Origin: Chitinophagales bacterium
GTDB taxonomy: Bacteria > Bacteroidota > Bacteroidia > Chitinophagales > LD1
NCBI GenBank assembly: GCA_026129525.1
Contig: JAHCHW010000010.1
Location: 1 to 64,000 of the forward strand
Reading direction: 5' to 3'
Length of the DNA stretch: 64,000 nt
Shown here: one piece after another, positions 6,466 to 16,540 of the stretch
How positions within the stretch are numbered: position 1 is the first letter of the stretch
Layout of the letters: each line of letters begins with the position of its first letter
Program-made: the position numbers and the translations under genes
Notes under the pieces: model-generated
The model's database searches: none
Seen by the model: the letters and a program-made list of their open reading frames with translations, nothing else
What the model was told of the DNA's origin: nothing

Positions 6466-8475
6466 TTACCGCATTATTCCTTTTTCGATACTGAAATCGC
6501 TTTCGTTGCCCGAAGCGGTTTTTGCTTTAATGGCGTAGAAGTAAAAAGTGCCGGCTGTTGCGCGTGTATCGGTATAACTTAACTGCGATGCCCGCACGGT
6601 AGTAAGCAACTGCAAAGCGGTTTCGTTGCGCGCTCTGCGGTAAATGGCGTAATCGGTAACGCTGCTGTTTAAATCGGCATCCCAGCTTACTTCCACTCCG
6701 TTTGCCTTTTTCGATAACCCGAAGTACGAAGGAGCCGCCACACGCACCGTTGCCGCTTCGGTTTCCACCAACTGCTCGGCATTACTTTCGGCAGCATTCG
6801 CATCAACAGAAGTAACCGCGTAAGTGTATGCTTTGCCCGAAACCACTTTGGTATCGGCATACATGGGCGCTTCAACAAGCACATTATTGAGTTTTACAAA
6901 GCCCGCAGCTTGCAACTCGGCAGGCGTATAAATTTTGTTGAATGGCTGCGAGCCTTCTTTGCGGTAAACAAAGTAGCCGGCAATCAACTGGTCGTTGTTC
7001 TTCATGTTGTTCCATTGTAAATTCACCTTGCCGGGTTCCATGTAAGCAAAAATGCCGTTGGGCGCAATAGGAATAATGGTATTAAAAGGTTTTGCCTGCA
7101 CGGTGTTGGAAGGCGCGCTCTCCACATCGCTGAAGTTGAGTGTAGTAATGTAATAGTTGTATAAGGTGCGCCCGTTGGTGGCATCGTCATCAACAAAAAC
7201 GGTATCTTTCAGCAACAGCGATTGCAGTTTGTATTCATCGCCATTTACCGAGCGGTACACATAGTAACCGTTTACATCGTAGTGCTTTACGGCTTTCCAT
7301 GTAACTTTTATGCCTTCTTTTACTGCCTCTGCTTTAATGGCAAACGGCACATGCAGGTTTTGGCTGCCCGTGCGGTGTATTGCGGTAGCATTTGCCGAAG
7401 GCGGCAGAGGTTTCCAACGCAAATTGACTAAGCGAAACTCGTATTGGTAAACAATGTTGGGTGTAACGTGGTTATCGAAAAACGAAGAAGAAGTAAACGA
7501 AATAGTATCGAGCGAAATAAAATCTTCATCGCCCATGGGCTTACGCAAAACCGCTATGCCCGAATACAACACATTTGCAGCAAGCGGAGTCCATGAAAAA
7601 TAAATTCCCCCTGCGGTATCGGTAAAACTGAAATTTTCGAAACGGGGAACTTTACCGAAATCGGCAGCAATAACTCCGGCAGTATCTGATGGATTTCCTT
7701 CTAAGCCAACCATGTTTGTAGGGCGCAGGAAATATTTGTATAACCCACCCGGCAGCACTTCTTCCGTCCATTGAAAAGTGGTAGAGTCGCCTTCGGTGTT
7801 TGCCATCACCTTTCCTACCTGTGTGTAGTTTCCTTTATCACCGCTAAGGCGATATACATTGGCAAAGAAGAAAGGCTGTACGGATTTACCGGCTTTCCAT
7901 GTAACGCTAACCAACGAATCGTTTTCATGCTTAGCAGCAACCGTAAGTTTGCTGAAGTTTAAAGGTGCGCCAATGGTTGCTTCGCCTTCGAGCGCTTCGC
8001 CTATCTGTGCTCCGCTTTTGTTCTTTAGCTGCACGCTGTATTTTACTTTGGTACCTGCGGCAGGTTTTGCCGCATCGAAGTACACGGCACCGGCAGTTTG
8101 CATAAAGTGCATATCGAGTACTAACCAGCCGTAGTCATCTAACTTAGGATGCTGACGCATAAAGGCGGGCAAATCGTTTTCGGTGTTCAGGTTTAAATAT
8201 GCGGCTGTGGTTGATGGAAAATCGTTGCCGAACTTTTTCTTCATTTCGTTTAAATCGTAATTGGCAGTAACGGCAGCAAGTTCCCTGCTGTTTCCGCCTG
8301 CTTCCGATTTTGAGATTACGGCAGTGGTTATTTCGCGCGAATTTCCTTCGCCCAGTATTTCGTTGGAATAAAACACATACACGCCTTCTTTACCTTCGAG
8401 CACCGATAACGATTGTGCGTTTAGCGCCAACAGCGCAACGACATTCACCAACAGTGTAACAATAATTCTTTGCAT
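6466..8475 (-). CDS. Secreted protein with tandem fibronectin type III domains
   Basis: About 669 aa from the ATG at 8475. A TTG further upstream would overlap the previous gene and place eight extra residues before the signal peptide MQRIIVTLLVNVVALLALNA. After an N-terminal region of about 160 residues come several FnIII-like domains, recognised by repeats of the form VYR...G (NVYRLSGD, YYVYRSVNGDEY, YFVYRKEGSQPF, YAIYRRARNE) and YxYxITxxxxxxxES. It would act at the cell surface as a binding or scaffolding protein. It sits 10 bp downstream of the giant TANFOR-like gene and 18 bp upstream of the barrel gene, a tight operon. No sorting domain is evident. Confidence 0.88.
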   Translation of the reverse strand: MQRIIVTLLVNVVALLALNAQSLSVLEGKEGVYVFYSNEILGEGNSREITTAVISKSEAGGNSRELAAVTANYDLNEMKKKFGNDFPSTTAAYLNLNTENDLPAFMRQHPKLDDYGWLVLDMHFMQTAGAVYFDAAKPAAGTKVKYSVQLKNKSGAQIGEALEGEATIGAPLNFSKLTVAAKHENDSLVSVTWKAGKSVQPFFFANVYRLSGDKGNYTQVGKVMANTEGDSTTFQWTEEVLPGGLYKYFLRPTNMVGLEGNPSDTAGVIAADFGKVPRFENFSFTDTAGGIYFSWTPLAANVLYSGIAVLRKPMGDEDFISLDTISFTSSSFFDNHVTPNIVYQYEFRLVNLRWKPLPPSANATAIHRTGSQNLHVPFAIKAEAVKEGIKVTWKAVKHYDVNGYYVYRSVNGDEYKLQSLLLKDTVFVDDDATNGRTLYNYYITTLNFSDVESAPSNTVQAKPFNTIIPIAPNGIFAYMEPGKVNLQWNNMKNNDQLIAGYFVYRKEGSQPFNKIYTPAELQAAGFVKLNNVLVEAPMYADTKVVSGKAYTYAVTSVDANAAESNAEQLVETEAATVRVAAPSYFGLSKKANGVEVSWDADLNSSVTDYAIYRRARNETALQLLTTVRASQLSYTDTRATAGTFYFYAIKAKTASGNESDFSIEKGIMR

Positions 8476-8485
8476 AGTTTTCCGT

Positions 8486-11400
8486 TTAAAGAATATCAAA
8501 TGAAAATCCGCTTCCTTTCACATATTTCACACTAACCGATTTTTCGAAACAGGCTTTGGCACCACAAGGGCAAGGACAAACGCCTAATACGCAACATTTC
8601 CAGCAAACTTTAGTAGCGCATCCTCCTCCGCAGCAACCCGCACTTGCTTTTGCCCATCCGGCAAGTGTAGCACTGGCGCTTTCCACTCCACCCGAACTTA
8701 AAGAGCCGCTTAATTCACCGGAAGCCCCCGCTTCGGCTCCTATGCACCCTACATAATCTAAACAACCTTCGGCACCGGCACTCCAACCGCTGGCTACTTT
8801 AAAGCCTGCGTTAAAGCCGTTTAGCTGTGCAAAGAATGATACTTCGCTTTGGTTGCCGAGCCAATACTTGATGTGCCCGATTCCAACATTGACTTTTTTG
8901 GCGTTATCTTTTGTAATACCAATACTTGATGTGCTCCACGCTGAAAGCCCGGTGAACTTTCCGACAGGCAGATGATACATAGCTGCTTTTGAAGCCGACA
9001 CATTGTAGTTAACTGCCACCGCTACTCCGCCCGAACTATTGCACAGGAAAGGCACACTCAAATTCATTGCCTGCCCCATAAAAATGTAGGGCGAAGAGCC
9101 AAAGCCAAGCTCGGCATTGATAACAAAATTGCCCGATGCGCTCAAGCCCGGAATTTTGTTGAACGAAGCCGATGCCACTACATCTAAGGTTGCCGTGCGT
9201 GCCGGAATGTTCATTACAAAGCTGGCATTGGCAAAAGGTATTTCTACAATTTTTCCGGTAGCCGAAGCCGAGAAAATAGGCCCGCCACCGCTGATGGTAA
9301 TGCCAAACTTGGTAGGGTCTAACGAAAGCGCTCCGTAGGGGTCGGGGGCAAACTTAACACGGCACTCGCCATACACGCTGAATTTTGAAGCAGGCTTATC
9401 GTATGCAAAACCTCCGCCTATTTTATCGAGCGAAAGCGGACCAATGAATAACTGCACCGCTGCGCCCATATTAAAGTTGGCGCCAAAGGAGCCGGCACTG
9501 TAAAAGAACCCTGCTTTAAAGTCGAGCGGTGAGTTTACAATCTTAATACTGCCATCGCCCGAAAATTTCTTTTGCGATGAATTGAATACAGCCTTAGCAG
9601 CAAAATTACCAATACCGCCAATGGACATGTTTACATTTAAATCGTCAATACTTACACTTCCGGGTTTATAGCGCATGGTAGTGCCAACACCCGCACCAAA
9701 GCCCGGCACATTAAATTTCAGTTTGCCGCCAAGGTCAATTTGCTTGGAAGCTGTGTTGATGCCAAGTGTGCTGATATCTAAACCGGCAAAACCGAAAATT
9801 TCAACATTCACATTGCTGTTCATTTTGGCGGAGAAATTTCCATCGGTAGCCACACTGAACTCGTCAATTTTTACCGCCTTGCTGAGGTATTGATTGAAGT
9901 TAAAGTTTACGTTGCCGCCCAACTTAAAATCTTTGCCGTTGGGCATTATCATGAGTGTTAAGCCCTGCGAAGCGCCCTTCTGTATTTTCAGCAAGCCGAA
10001 CAAATCAACTCCATCGCCCGACAAGGCAAACGAGCCACCGCTCAGTGCATTTTTGCTCACGTTTAAATCGGTAAAACCGAGGTTGATGTTTGAGCCGCTG
10101 AAACTCACCTTTACATTACCACCCAACTTAATTCCCTGCGAGCCGATGTTAATATTGCTCATTGCCATTTCCCAAGCGCTGATGTTGATTTTTGGCTGAG
10201 GGCTAACCGACACTTTCAAATTCTTAATATCACCGGTGGTGGTAATACGCATTTGCTCAATTTTCATACTTAAACCGGAGAGATACTTAAATCCATCGCA
10301 GGTTAAATTTCCTGCCACATCAATACCATCTTTGCTGATAAACGTATTGTTGAAATCGAGCGCAAGGGTTAGGTCGTGCACCGTCCATTTAGCAGTGGTG
10401 CTGCCGAGTTTAAGTTTAGTATCGGCAAAAGGTGCGCTGCCATCGCTGGTAAATGCCGGAATAACCGTACCGGCACCTTGTTGCAACTTCATACTGCTTA
10501 AAGGAATTTTTAACCCCGAAAGATTGGTGAAGGTGCTGTTTACATCTACCACCATCAAGCCTTCAATTTTTCCTTTGGTGTTATCTGCCCCCTGCGGTTT
10601 TACTTTAACCCCCGATGGATTTTCGAGATGCAACTTGAGATAATCCCAAAGCGAAAGCGGCAGTTGCGAAACATCGGTTTGTATTTCGCCCGATGATGGC
10701 GCTACTCCGCCTGTTACTTTCTTCACCTTCTGTTTAGTGAAAGGAATTTTTAACCCTGGCGATGCTTTAAAAAGAATGTTGGAAGGAATGTTTACAAAGC
10801 TGCCCGTAATTTCAAACTCGTTGTTACCAAGGTCTTTGCTTTCGGTAAGCATAATATCAAAGCCCAACAGTTTTGAGGCATCGAAGCCGGCATCTTTCAA
10901 TGTAAAGTCAACGGTGTAGTCGCCACTTGTAAAATCCTGCGTTTTACTGTCGCCCACAAAGCCCGACTTAACTGCCCACAACGTTTTGTTTCCGGCAGCA
11001 ACTGCGAATGAGTAATTACCGTTTTCATCGGTTTTGGTTTTTATGTAGTCTTTACCTTCTACATATACCAGTGCATCTTTTACTCCTGCTCCGGCTGCAA
11101 GTACCTTGCCGCTTACTTTCAACCCGCTGCTCAGTTTTACGGTCATTTCAACGGTATCTTTTGCAGCGTCTATTACTACATTATTGGCAACAGGCACATA
11201 GTTGGAACCTGCCGGACCATACACTACCAAACCGTAATCGGCACTTGGTGCAACATTGCTAAGCACAGCAACTCCGCTGGCATTGGTTGTGCCTGCTTCC
11301 GCTCCGTTAAACTCTACTTTGGCTCCGGCTATGGCGGTGTTATCGGCAGCGTTTTGCACCGTTAGCTTTAAGTAAAAGCGTTTCAGAATTATATCGCCAA

Positions 11401-14188
11401 TATCAACGGGTACAGTAACTATATCGGTAAAACTTCCCGCTCCGCCCAACTGTTGCATGATACCCTGCGAGGCATAAAAACTGTTACTACCCTGCACCGA
11501 TGCATTGCTGATGTTATTGAAATTAGATGAATTGAAGTTAGAGCTTGTATTGCCGGTATTGCTTGGCGAGCCGTAAAGCGTGTTCAAGAAATTAAGCGAG
11601 CCGGAATTTGCCCCTGCACCATCAAGACCAATATTGTTGAGGTCGCTGATGGAGTACACACCTCCTCCTAAAGGCGGCTCTTTTACCTCTACTTCTACCT
11701 CGGTATCCTTAAAGCCGGGCTTTTTGGCAATTAACCAGTGCTTGCCTTTAATGTTTGAAAGCACAAACTTCCCTTCAGCGGTGGTAATAGTAGGGGTGCC
11801 TCCGGTTTTCCAAACTACTACCGCGCCTTGCAATTTGTTTTTGTCTTCGTCTTTTACCGTTCCAGTAATGGTTATCATTTTGGCTTGCACATAAATAACC
11901 TCATCAACCACTAAAGCTTTTTTGTTCAGGTTTAGTTCTTTGGTGTAAGTAGTTATGTTGCCCGATTTTACGGTGAGGGTATAAGGCTTATCGCTAACGG
12001 GAATATCTTTCATTTCAAACTCGCCTTTATCGTTGGTGGTAGCAAAGGCGGTATAGGTTTGGCGTTTTAATTCAACCGAAGCACCTTTAACCGGAGCGTT
12101 GGTTCCTTCTACCAAAACTTTTCCTTTTACAATAGGGTCGCTGCCGTAAAAGTTGCATTCGTACACATAGAGCGGCACTTCTTTATCCAAATAATTATTG
12201 AATAGTTCGGGCTTACTTTTTTCGTTAATGTTCAGGCACACTTTTACCGTATGGTAGCCCTCGCGCGAGGCATCTAAAACCAAACAGCCGCCCGTGTAGT
12301 GGTTCGGAAAAATTTTGCCAATCTGTTGGTCGTCTTTTGCATTGGCAACAGTTTTATTGGAGAGATTTATATCCAGCCCGTCAGCAATGCGGGTTCCTTC
12401 TTTGGTAAGGTTCGGGTGGAGGTAATAGCTCCAGTCGGTAGGGTCGTGGGTGATTTTAATTTTTACATCCTTGACGGTGCCGCCTTTAACATGGTAACCT
12501 TTCTGATTGTCGTAAAGCATTTCGGTACACTTTAACTGCAAGCGGAAAGTTTTTGCCAAACCGTTAAGTGTTCCTATAGTATAAACACCATCTTTAATTT
12601 TACTAAAAGGCACTTCAGCATCGGCAAAAATGAAATCTTCGGTTTGCACGGTTAAATACAAATCGTAAAAAGAAGCTTCAATATCCTTGTAACAGGTTAT
12701 ACTGAATTCTCCTTCGGCATTTGTAGTGGCAGTACCGATTTCAACGGGGGAAAGATTGGGTGTATTGTAAGAGCCGCCTCCTATTCCCACTCCTCCCCCA
12801 AAGCCCGACTTTTTAAACATATCTACTATTGCGGGTTTCACGTAAAGCATCACTTTTACTTTGGTGGCTTTCAACGGAAACTTTTTACTGCCTGCCAAGG
12901 CATCAATTTTGTTTTGTTTTACTTCGAAGGGGCTGGGCGGTTTATAAACATCAATAACAGTTGGTGTAGCGTTAGAGAAAGTTCCTTGATAGAAAAAGCT
13001 TCCGGAACCAACGTTAGCCGAAGCTCCCGCACCACCGGCTGTTGCCCCCGATGCCCCTTTAGCCGTATTTGCACCTGCACTGCTGCCGCCCATTCCGGGA
13101 AACATGTAATCGGTGCCGGTTACCACATTGGCAACGGTGGTCATTTCGCCTATACTTGACCCCGATACTGTAACAATAGATGATACCGGTGAGCCATCTT
13201 CCTCTACCTTACGAAAACTCCACTGCAATTTTCCTTTTATGGTAAACGATGGCAGGGGAGTAAATGCGGCTGTAGCCTGCGGGGATAAAGCCGGATTTAC
13301 CGTACTGCCTCCGGTGCTTGCAGCCTTGTAGGTAAACACACACACATCGCTAAAGCCCTGATTTTTGAACTGCACTTTATTTTGCGGGTCTTTCACTTTT
13401 ACGCGCCACACATATTTTTTACCCGCAGTTAATTGAGGAAGTGCATTAGTGTAAACAAGTGTAGTGGTTGAGGTAAGCGTAGTGCTGTACAAAACAGGAA
13501 ATGCCGAGTTCTTAATCACATCAAACGGATTGGGCATAGACGCAGGCATCTCCTTTAAAGTAAACTCATACTGAATGCCACCGGGAGCCGTAGCGGGCGG
13601 AGTCCACATAAACAATACATTTTGCGGGGTAGATGAAGTTACCTCGCTGTTGCATACCGGCTGAATTGCTACAGGCGGATCAATGTAAAACAAAGAGAAC
13701 GGAGCACTACAACCCGAAGGCTGGTCTAACGAAACGGGTGCACCGGTGTTGTAATCCAACGCACGAACGCAAATAGTATAATTACCTTCGGGCAACGCCT
13801 GGTTTTGTATTAACTGCGCTTTGGTAATTCCGGTAAGCGTTACATTGTTGGCATCAAAGTAACTGCGGGTTTCGTTGCTACTGAAATCTATCTGCTTAAA
13901 CTGCCCTGCATTAAGCACAATAGGGCTGGCGGGTTTAAAGCCCTGCGTGGTAGTTCCGCTTACTCCGTTATCTCCGGCAATACGCACCCACAACTTTATG
14001 TTTTGGGTTTGGGTGGTTAGGTTTTGCAGCGTAACAACAAGTTTGTTGGGCTGGTCAACATACGTTGAAAGGTAGGGTGAGTAAGGCGGCAGCACCTGCA
14101 CGTTTACCAACACATTGTTTTGTGCATTCAGTAAGGGAAGAAAAAAACAGCATGTCAGGCACGCGAGAAGTAGGTACAGTTTCTTCAT
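8486..14188 (-). CDS. Giant TANFOR-like surface protein with Cys-rich C-terminus
   Basis: About 1900 aa from the ATG at 14188 (MKKLYLLLACLTCCFFLPLLNAQ, signal peptide); the TTG three codons earlier is less likely. Residues about 25-290 look like the TANFOR region of Bacteroidota surface proteins (VQVLPPYSPYLSTYVDQPNK, ...SGCSAPFSLF, then an FnIII-like stretch ending YVWRVKVKDPQ). Four carboxypeptidase-regulatory-like domains lie at about 660-1100. A long repetitive beta-rich region with many LGGNVKVSF-like strands spans about 1100-1780. The last 60 residues are very cysteine-rich (CCGGGCATKVCWKCC, CPCPCG). It leads the operon with the FnIII and barrel genes. The role is probably structural or adhesive; TANFOR assignment is from memory of the motif. 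Confidence 0.8.
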   Translation of the reverse strand: MKKLYLLLACLTCCFFLPLLNAQNNVLVNVQVLPPYSPYLSTYVDQPNKLVVTLQNLTTQTQNIKLWVRIAGDNGVSGTTTQGFKPASPIVLNAGQFKQIDFSSNETRSYFDANNVTLTGITKAQLIQNQALPEGNYTICVRALDYNTGAPVSLDQPSGCSAPFSLFYIDPPVAIQPVCNSEVTSSTPQNVLFMWTPPATAPGGIQYEFTLKEMPASMPNPFDVIKNSAFPVLYSTTLTSTTTLVYTNALPQLTAGKKYVWRVKVKDPQNKVQFKNQGFSDVCVFTYKAASTGGSTVNPALSPQATAAFTPLPSFTIKGKLQWSFRKVEEDGSPVSSIVTVSGSSIGEMTTVANVVTGTDYMFPGMGGSSAGANTAKGASGATAGGAGASANVGSGSFFYQGTFSNATPTVIDVYKPPSPFEVKQNKIDALAGSKKFPLKATKVKVMLYVKPAIVDMFKKSGFGGGVGIGGGSYNTPNLSPVEIGTATTNAEGEFSITCYKDIEASFYDLYLTVQTEDFIFADAEVPFSKIKDGVYTIGTLNGLAKTFRLQLKCTEMLYDNQKGYHVKGGTVKDVKIKITHDPTDWSYYLHPNLTKEGTRIADGLDINLSNKTVANAKDDQQIGKIFPNHYTGGCLVLDASREGYHTVKVCLNINEKSKPELFNNYLDKEVPLYVYECNFYGSDPIVKGKVLVEGTNAPVKGASVELKRQTYTAFATTNDKGEFEMKDIPVSDKPYTLTVKSGNITTYTKELNLNKKALVVDEVIYVQAKMITITGTVKDEDKNKLQGAVVVWKTGGTPTITTAEGKFVLSNIKGKHWLIAKKPGFKDTEVEVEVKEPPLGGGVYSISDLNNIGLDGAGANSGSLNFLNTLYGSPSNTGNTSSNFNSSNFNNISNASVQGSNSFYASQGIMQQLGGAGSFTDIVTVPVDIGDIILKRFYLKLTVQNAADNTAIAGAKVEFNGAEAGTTNASGVAVLSNVAPSADYGLVVYGPAGSNYVPVANNVVIDAAKDTVEMTVKLSSGLKVSGKVLAAGAGVKDALVYVEGKDYIKTKTDENGNYSFAVAAGNKTLWAVKSGFVGDSKTQDFTSGDYTVDFTLKDAGFDASKLLGFDIMLTESKDLGNNEFEITGSFVNIPSNILFKASPGLKIPFTKQKVKKVTGGVAPSSGEIQTDVSQLPLSLWDYLKLHLENPSGVKVKPQGADNTKGKIEGLMVVDVNSTFTNLSGLKIPLSSMKLQQGAGTVIPAFTSDGSAPFADTKLKLGSTTAKWTVHDLTLALDFNNTFISKDGIDVAGNLTCDGFKYLSGLSMKIEQMRITTTGDIKNLKVSVSPQPKINISAWEMAMSNINIGSQGIKLGGNVKVSFSGSNINLGFTDLNVSKNALSGGSFALSGDGVDLFGLLKIQKGASQGLTLMIMPNGKDFKLGGNVNFNFNQYLSKAVKIDEFSVATDGNFSAKMNSNVNVEIFGFAGLDISTLGINTASKQIDLGGKLKFNVPGFGAGVGTTMRYKPGSVSIDDLNVNMSIGGIGNFAAKAVFNSSQKKFSGDGSIKIVNSPLDFKAGFFYSAGSFGANFNMGAAVQLFIGPLSLDKIGGGFAYDKPASKFSVYGECRVKFAPDPYGALSLDPTKFGITISGGGPIFSASATGKIVEIPFANASFVMNIPARTATLDVVASASFNKIPGLSASGNFVINAELGFGSSPYIFMGQAMNLSVPFLCNSSGGVAVAVNYNVSASKAAMYHLPVGKFTGLSAWSTSSIGITKDNAKKVNVGIGHIKYWLGNQSEVSFFAQLNGFNAGFKVASGWSAGAEGCLDYVGCIGAEAGASGELSGSLSSGGVESASATLAGWAKASAGCCGGGCATKVCWKCCVLGVCPCPCGAKACFEKSVSVKYVKGSGFSFDIL

Positions 14189-14278
14189 ACTTCGCAATTT
14201 TGCGCGAAATGTAGGGTTTTAAACGAAGCTGAAAAATGATTTTTTACGGAAGATTTAGGGAAAAAATGAACACCTGTT

Positions 14279-15022
14279 CTACCGGCTCATTCCTCCGCAA
14301 ACACTGATAACCTGCCCCGATACGTAAGCAGCTAAATCGCTGGCAAGGAAGAGTGCTACATTGGCAACTTCATCGGGTTTGCCCATGCGCTTCATGGGAA
14401 TTTGAGCCAGTATGTTGTTCTTTACTTCATCGGAAAGCACACCCGTCATATCGGTTTCAATAAATCCCGGGGCAATGGCATTGCAGCGTATGCTGCGCGA
14501 ACCAAATTCATCGGCAATTGATTTGGTGAAACCAATTATTCCCGCCTTGCTTGCTGCATAATTGGATTGCCCAGCCTGCCCCTTCTCTCCTACTATGGAT
14601 GTTAGGTTAATTATTGATCCTGCCTTTGCCCGTAGCATCAACTTTGCCACATGCTTGGTAAGGTTAAAAACTGATTTCAAATTCGCATCTATCACTTCCG
14701 TCCATTGCTCTTCGCTCATACGGAGAATGAGATTATCGCGGGTAATGCCTGCGTTATTCACCAAAATATCTATCCCTCCAAAATCTTTTACTACCTCATC
14801 TACCAGCGCCTCGCTGCCGGTGTACGATGCCGCATCGGACTTATAGGCTTTGGCTTTTACACCCAATGCACAAAGTTCCAGTTCTAACTGTTTGGCTTTT
14901 TCATCGCTGCTTAAGTAAGTAAATGCCACATTGCAACCTTCGGCTGCAAATTTTCGCACAATGGCTTCGCCTATTCCTCTTGTTCCTCCGGTTACTAATG
15001 CACGTTTACCTTTTAAAAGCAT
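14279..15022 (-). CDS. fabG: 3-oxoacyl-ACP reductase (SDR family)
   Basis: 247 aa from the ATG at 15022 (MLLKGKRALVTGG). The longer reading starts at a non-ATG codon and adds eight odd residues. It reduces 3-oxoacyl-ACP with NADPH in fatty-acid elongation. Signatures are TGGTRGIGEAIV (Rossmann, residues about 10-21), NNAG near 90, catalytic Ser in LTSIVGEKGQ near 140, Y-x3-K in SNYAASKAG near 154, and IAPGFIETDM. The C-terminus ends YVSGQVISVCGGMSR, typical of FabG. Other SDR enzymes are possible, but length and motifs fit FabG closely. It is monocistronic here, 91 bp before the giant gene on the same strand. Confidence 0.92.
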   Translation of the reverse strand: MLLKGKRALVTGGTRGIGEAIVRKFAAEGCNVAFTYLSSDEKAKQLELELCALGVKAKAYKSDAASYTGSEALVDEVVKDFGGIDILVNNAGITRDNLILRMSEEQWTEVIDANLKSVFNLTKHVAKLMLRAKAGSIINLTSIVGEKGQAGQSNYAASKAGIIGFTKSIADEFGSRSIRCNAIAPGFIETDMTGVLSDEVKNNILAQIPMKRMGKPDEVANVALFLASDLAAYVSGQVISVCGGMSR

Positions 15023-15197
15023 AGTGTATGTTTTTGCGGTGCACAAGGTAAATTTTTTCGCATTTGTACGGAACTAAGGTATGGCGGGAATAGCATATAG
15101 ATATATGTAGAGGAAGTTACCTCCAAACAAGCATCATGCCCACCCCTGATGCTAATCATGTATTAAGTATCGTATCTTGCCGCACTTTTGTTCCCGA

Positions 15198-15593
15198 ATG
15201 AGGCGATTAGCAAGCAATTTTCTGAGCATCTTTTTTACCGTGTTCTTAGCTATGGGAATAATGGTGGAGAGCACCGGCAAGGGGGGAATTTTAATCAGTT
15301 ACCTCATCAACAAAACCTACATTGCCGCAAACCTTTGCGAAAACAAAAACAACAAAGCCAGCCACTGCAACGGCAAATGTTATTTGGCAAAGCAACTGAA
15401 ACAACAAGATGACCGGCAGCACGATTCATCGGCACCGCTTCCTTTGGTGCATCACGAAGAAATGCTGATGGATGTTCCTGTATGTGTATTGGAACTTAGT
15501 TTACCGTATCATTTCTCTTTAGCCGATTTCAGCCCCACATCTTCTTCTTTCATTTCGAGAAGAGCAACGGATATTTTCCATCCGCCCGCATAG
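15198..15593 (+). CDS. Small Cys-containing secreted or membrane protein of the copper island
   Basis: 131 aa from the ATG at 15198; the longer frame begins with TTG. It has one N-terminal hydrophobic segment (FLSIFFTVFLAMGIMVES), then INKTYIAANLCENKNNKASH and CNGKCYLAKQLKQ, giving Cys residues spaced x12 and x3, then a His-containing stretch. Small proteins with this LCENK...CxGKCYLxKxL pattern commonly sit upstream of metal-related TonB receptors in Bacteroidota (from memory). Here it precedes the Met/His lipoprotein by 114 bp. A role in metal handling at the envelope is inferred from context only. Confidence 0.8.
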   Translation: MRRLASNFLSIFFTVFLAMGIMVESTGKGGILISYLINKTYIAANLCENKNNKASHCNGKCYLAKQLKQQDDRQHDSSAPLPLVHHEEMLMDVPVCVLELSLPYHFSLADFSPTSSSFISRRATDIFHPPA

Positions 15594-15707
15594 GTTTATT
15601 AAAATCTATTGCATTGTTTCCTTGTGGCATGGCTACCGCTAATTGTCTGTAGCACATAAGCTGAAACACAAAAGTTTTTCAATTATTTATTCTTAAAGAA
15701 AAAAGTC

Positions 15708-16538
15708 ATGAACAAATATTTTCAGGCAGTTGCTGCCATTCTTATAGCTGTGTTTCTTTTCTCTTCCTGCAAAAAGGAAAACCATAATCACAATCATTAT
15801 CCCATTCCGTCTAATTTAAAACTGTTGGCATCGGGCTATGCCGAAGGCTCGGCAACACGCATAGATGTGTATGCTGCCGACAGTTTCTTTTCGGGGTACA
15901 ACAGTTTATACCTTGCGCTCTACGATTCGGCAAGTAATGAAAGACAAACAGATGCCGATGTTACCCTTATGCCCATGATGAGCATGATGGGCGGCATGAA
16001 CCACTCTGCTCCGTTCGAAAACCCGGCTACTGCGAAACCGGCTGATGGGTTGTTTACCTGTGCGGTGGTTTACATTATGCCAAGCAGCACTGGCAACACA
16101 TGGAAACTGAACATTACAGTGTTGAACAACAGAACAGGTTTGCAGGGAACTGCCGCGTTGGACGTAAACGTATTGCAGCCATCGCTTTCGAGAATGAAAT
16201 CGGTTACAGCGTTGGACGACAGCGCCAAACTTTTCATCAGCATTGTTAAACCTTTTGTGCCGGTGGTAGGGGTAAACGATTTTGAAATTACCATTCATAA
16301 GAAGGCAAGTATGATGAGCTTTCCGGCAGCCAACGATTACACGACCGAAGTAAATCCGCAAATGCTTTCGATGGGGCATGGTTCACCGCTGAATGTAAAT
16401 CCGGTGCCCGACAACAACGGGCATTACAAAGGCAAACTGAATTTTACCATGAGTGGCGACTGGCGCGTGTTTCTGAAATTGAACCATAACGGAGCCGTGG
16501 CAGATTCAACACTCTATTTTGATGTAACGATACCTTAA
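15708..16538 (+). CDS. Met/His-rich lipoprotein, probable periplasmic copper-binding protein
   Basis: 276 aa. Lipoprotein signal with lipobox cysteine at residue 21 (FLFSSCKKE), followed at once by a His-rich NHNHNHYP. Residues 88-99 form a Met cluster (MPMMSMMGGMNH), typical of Cu(I)-binding periplasmic proteins. The protein looks like two successive YtkA/FixH-like beta domains: the first ends near residue 155, and the second contains NDFEITIHKKASMMSF and SGDWRVFLKLNHNG. The gene ends 2 bp before the TonB receptor start, so translation is likely coupled. Role inferred: binds copper near the receptor in the outer membrane. YtkA-like assignment is by pattern, not by search. Confidence 0.85.
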   Translation: MNKYFQAVAAILIAVFLFSSCKKENHNHNHYPIPSNLKLLASGYAEGSATRIDVYAADSFFSGYNSLYLALYDSASNERQTDADVTLMPMMSMMGGMNHSAPFENPATAKPADGLFTCAVVYIMPSSTGNTWKLNITVLNNRTGLQGTAALDVNVLQPSLSRMKSVTALDDSAKLFISIVKPFVPVVGVNDFEITIHKKASMMSFPAANDYTTEVNPQMLSMGHGSPLNVNPVPDNNGHYKGKLNFTMSGDWRVFLKLNHNGAVADSTLYFDVTIP

Positions 16539-16540
16539 CA

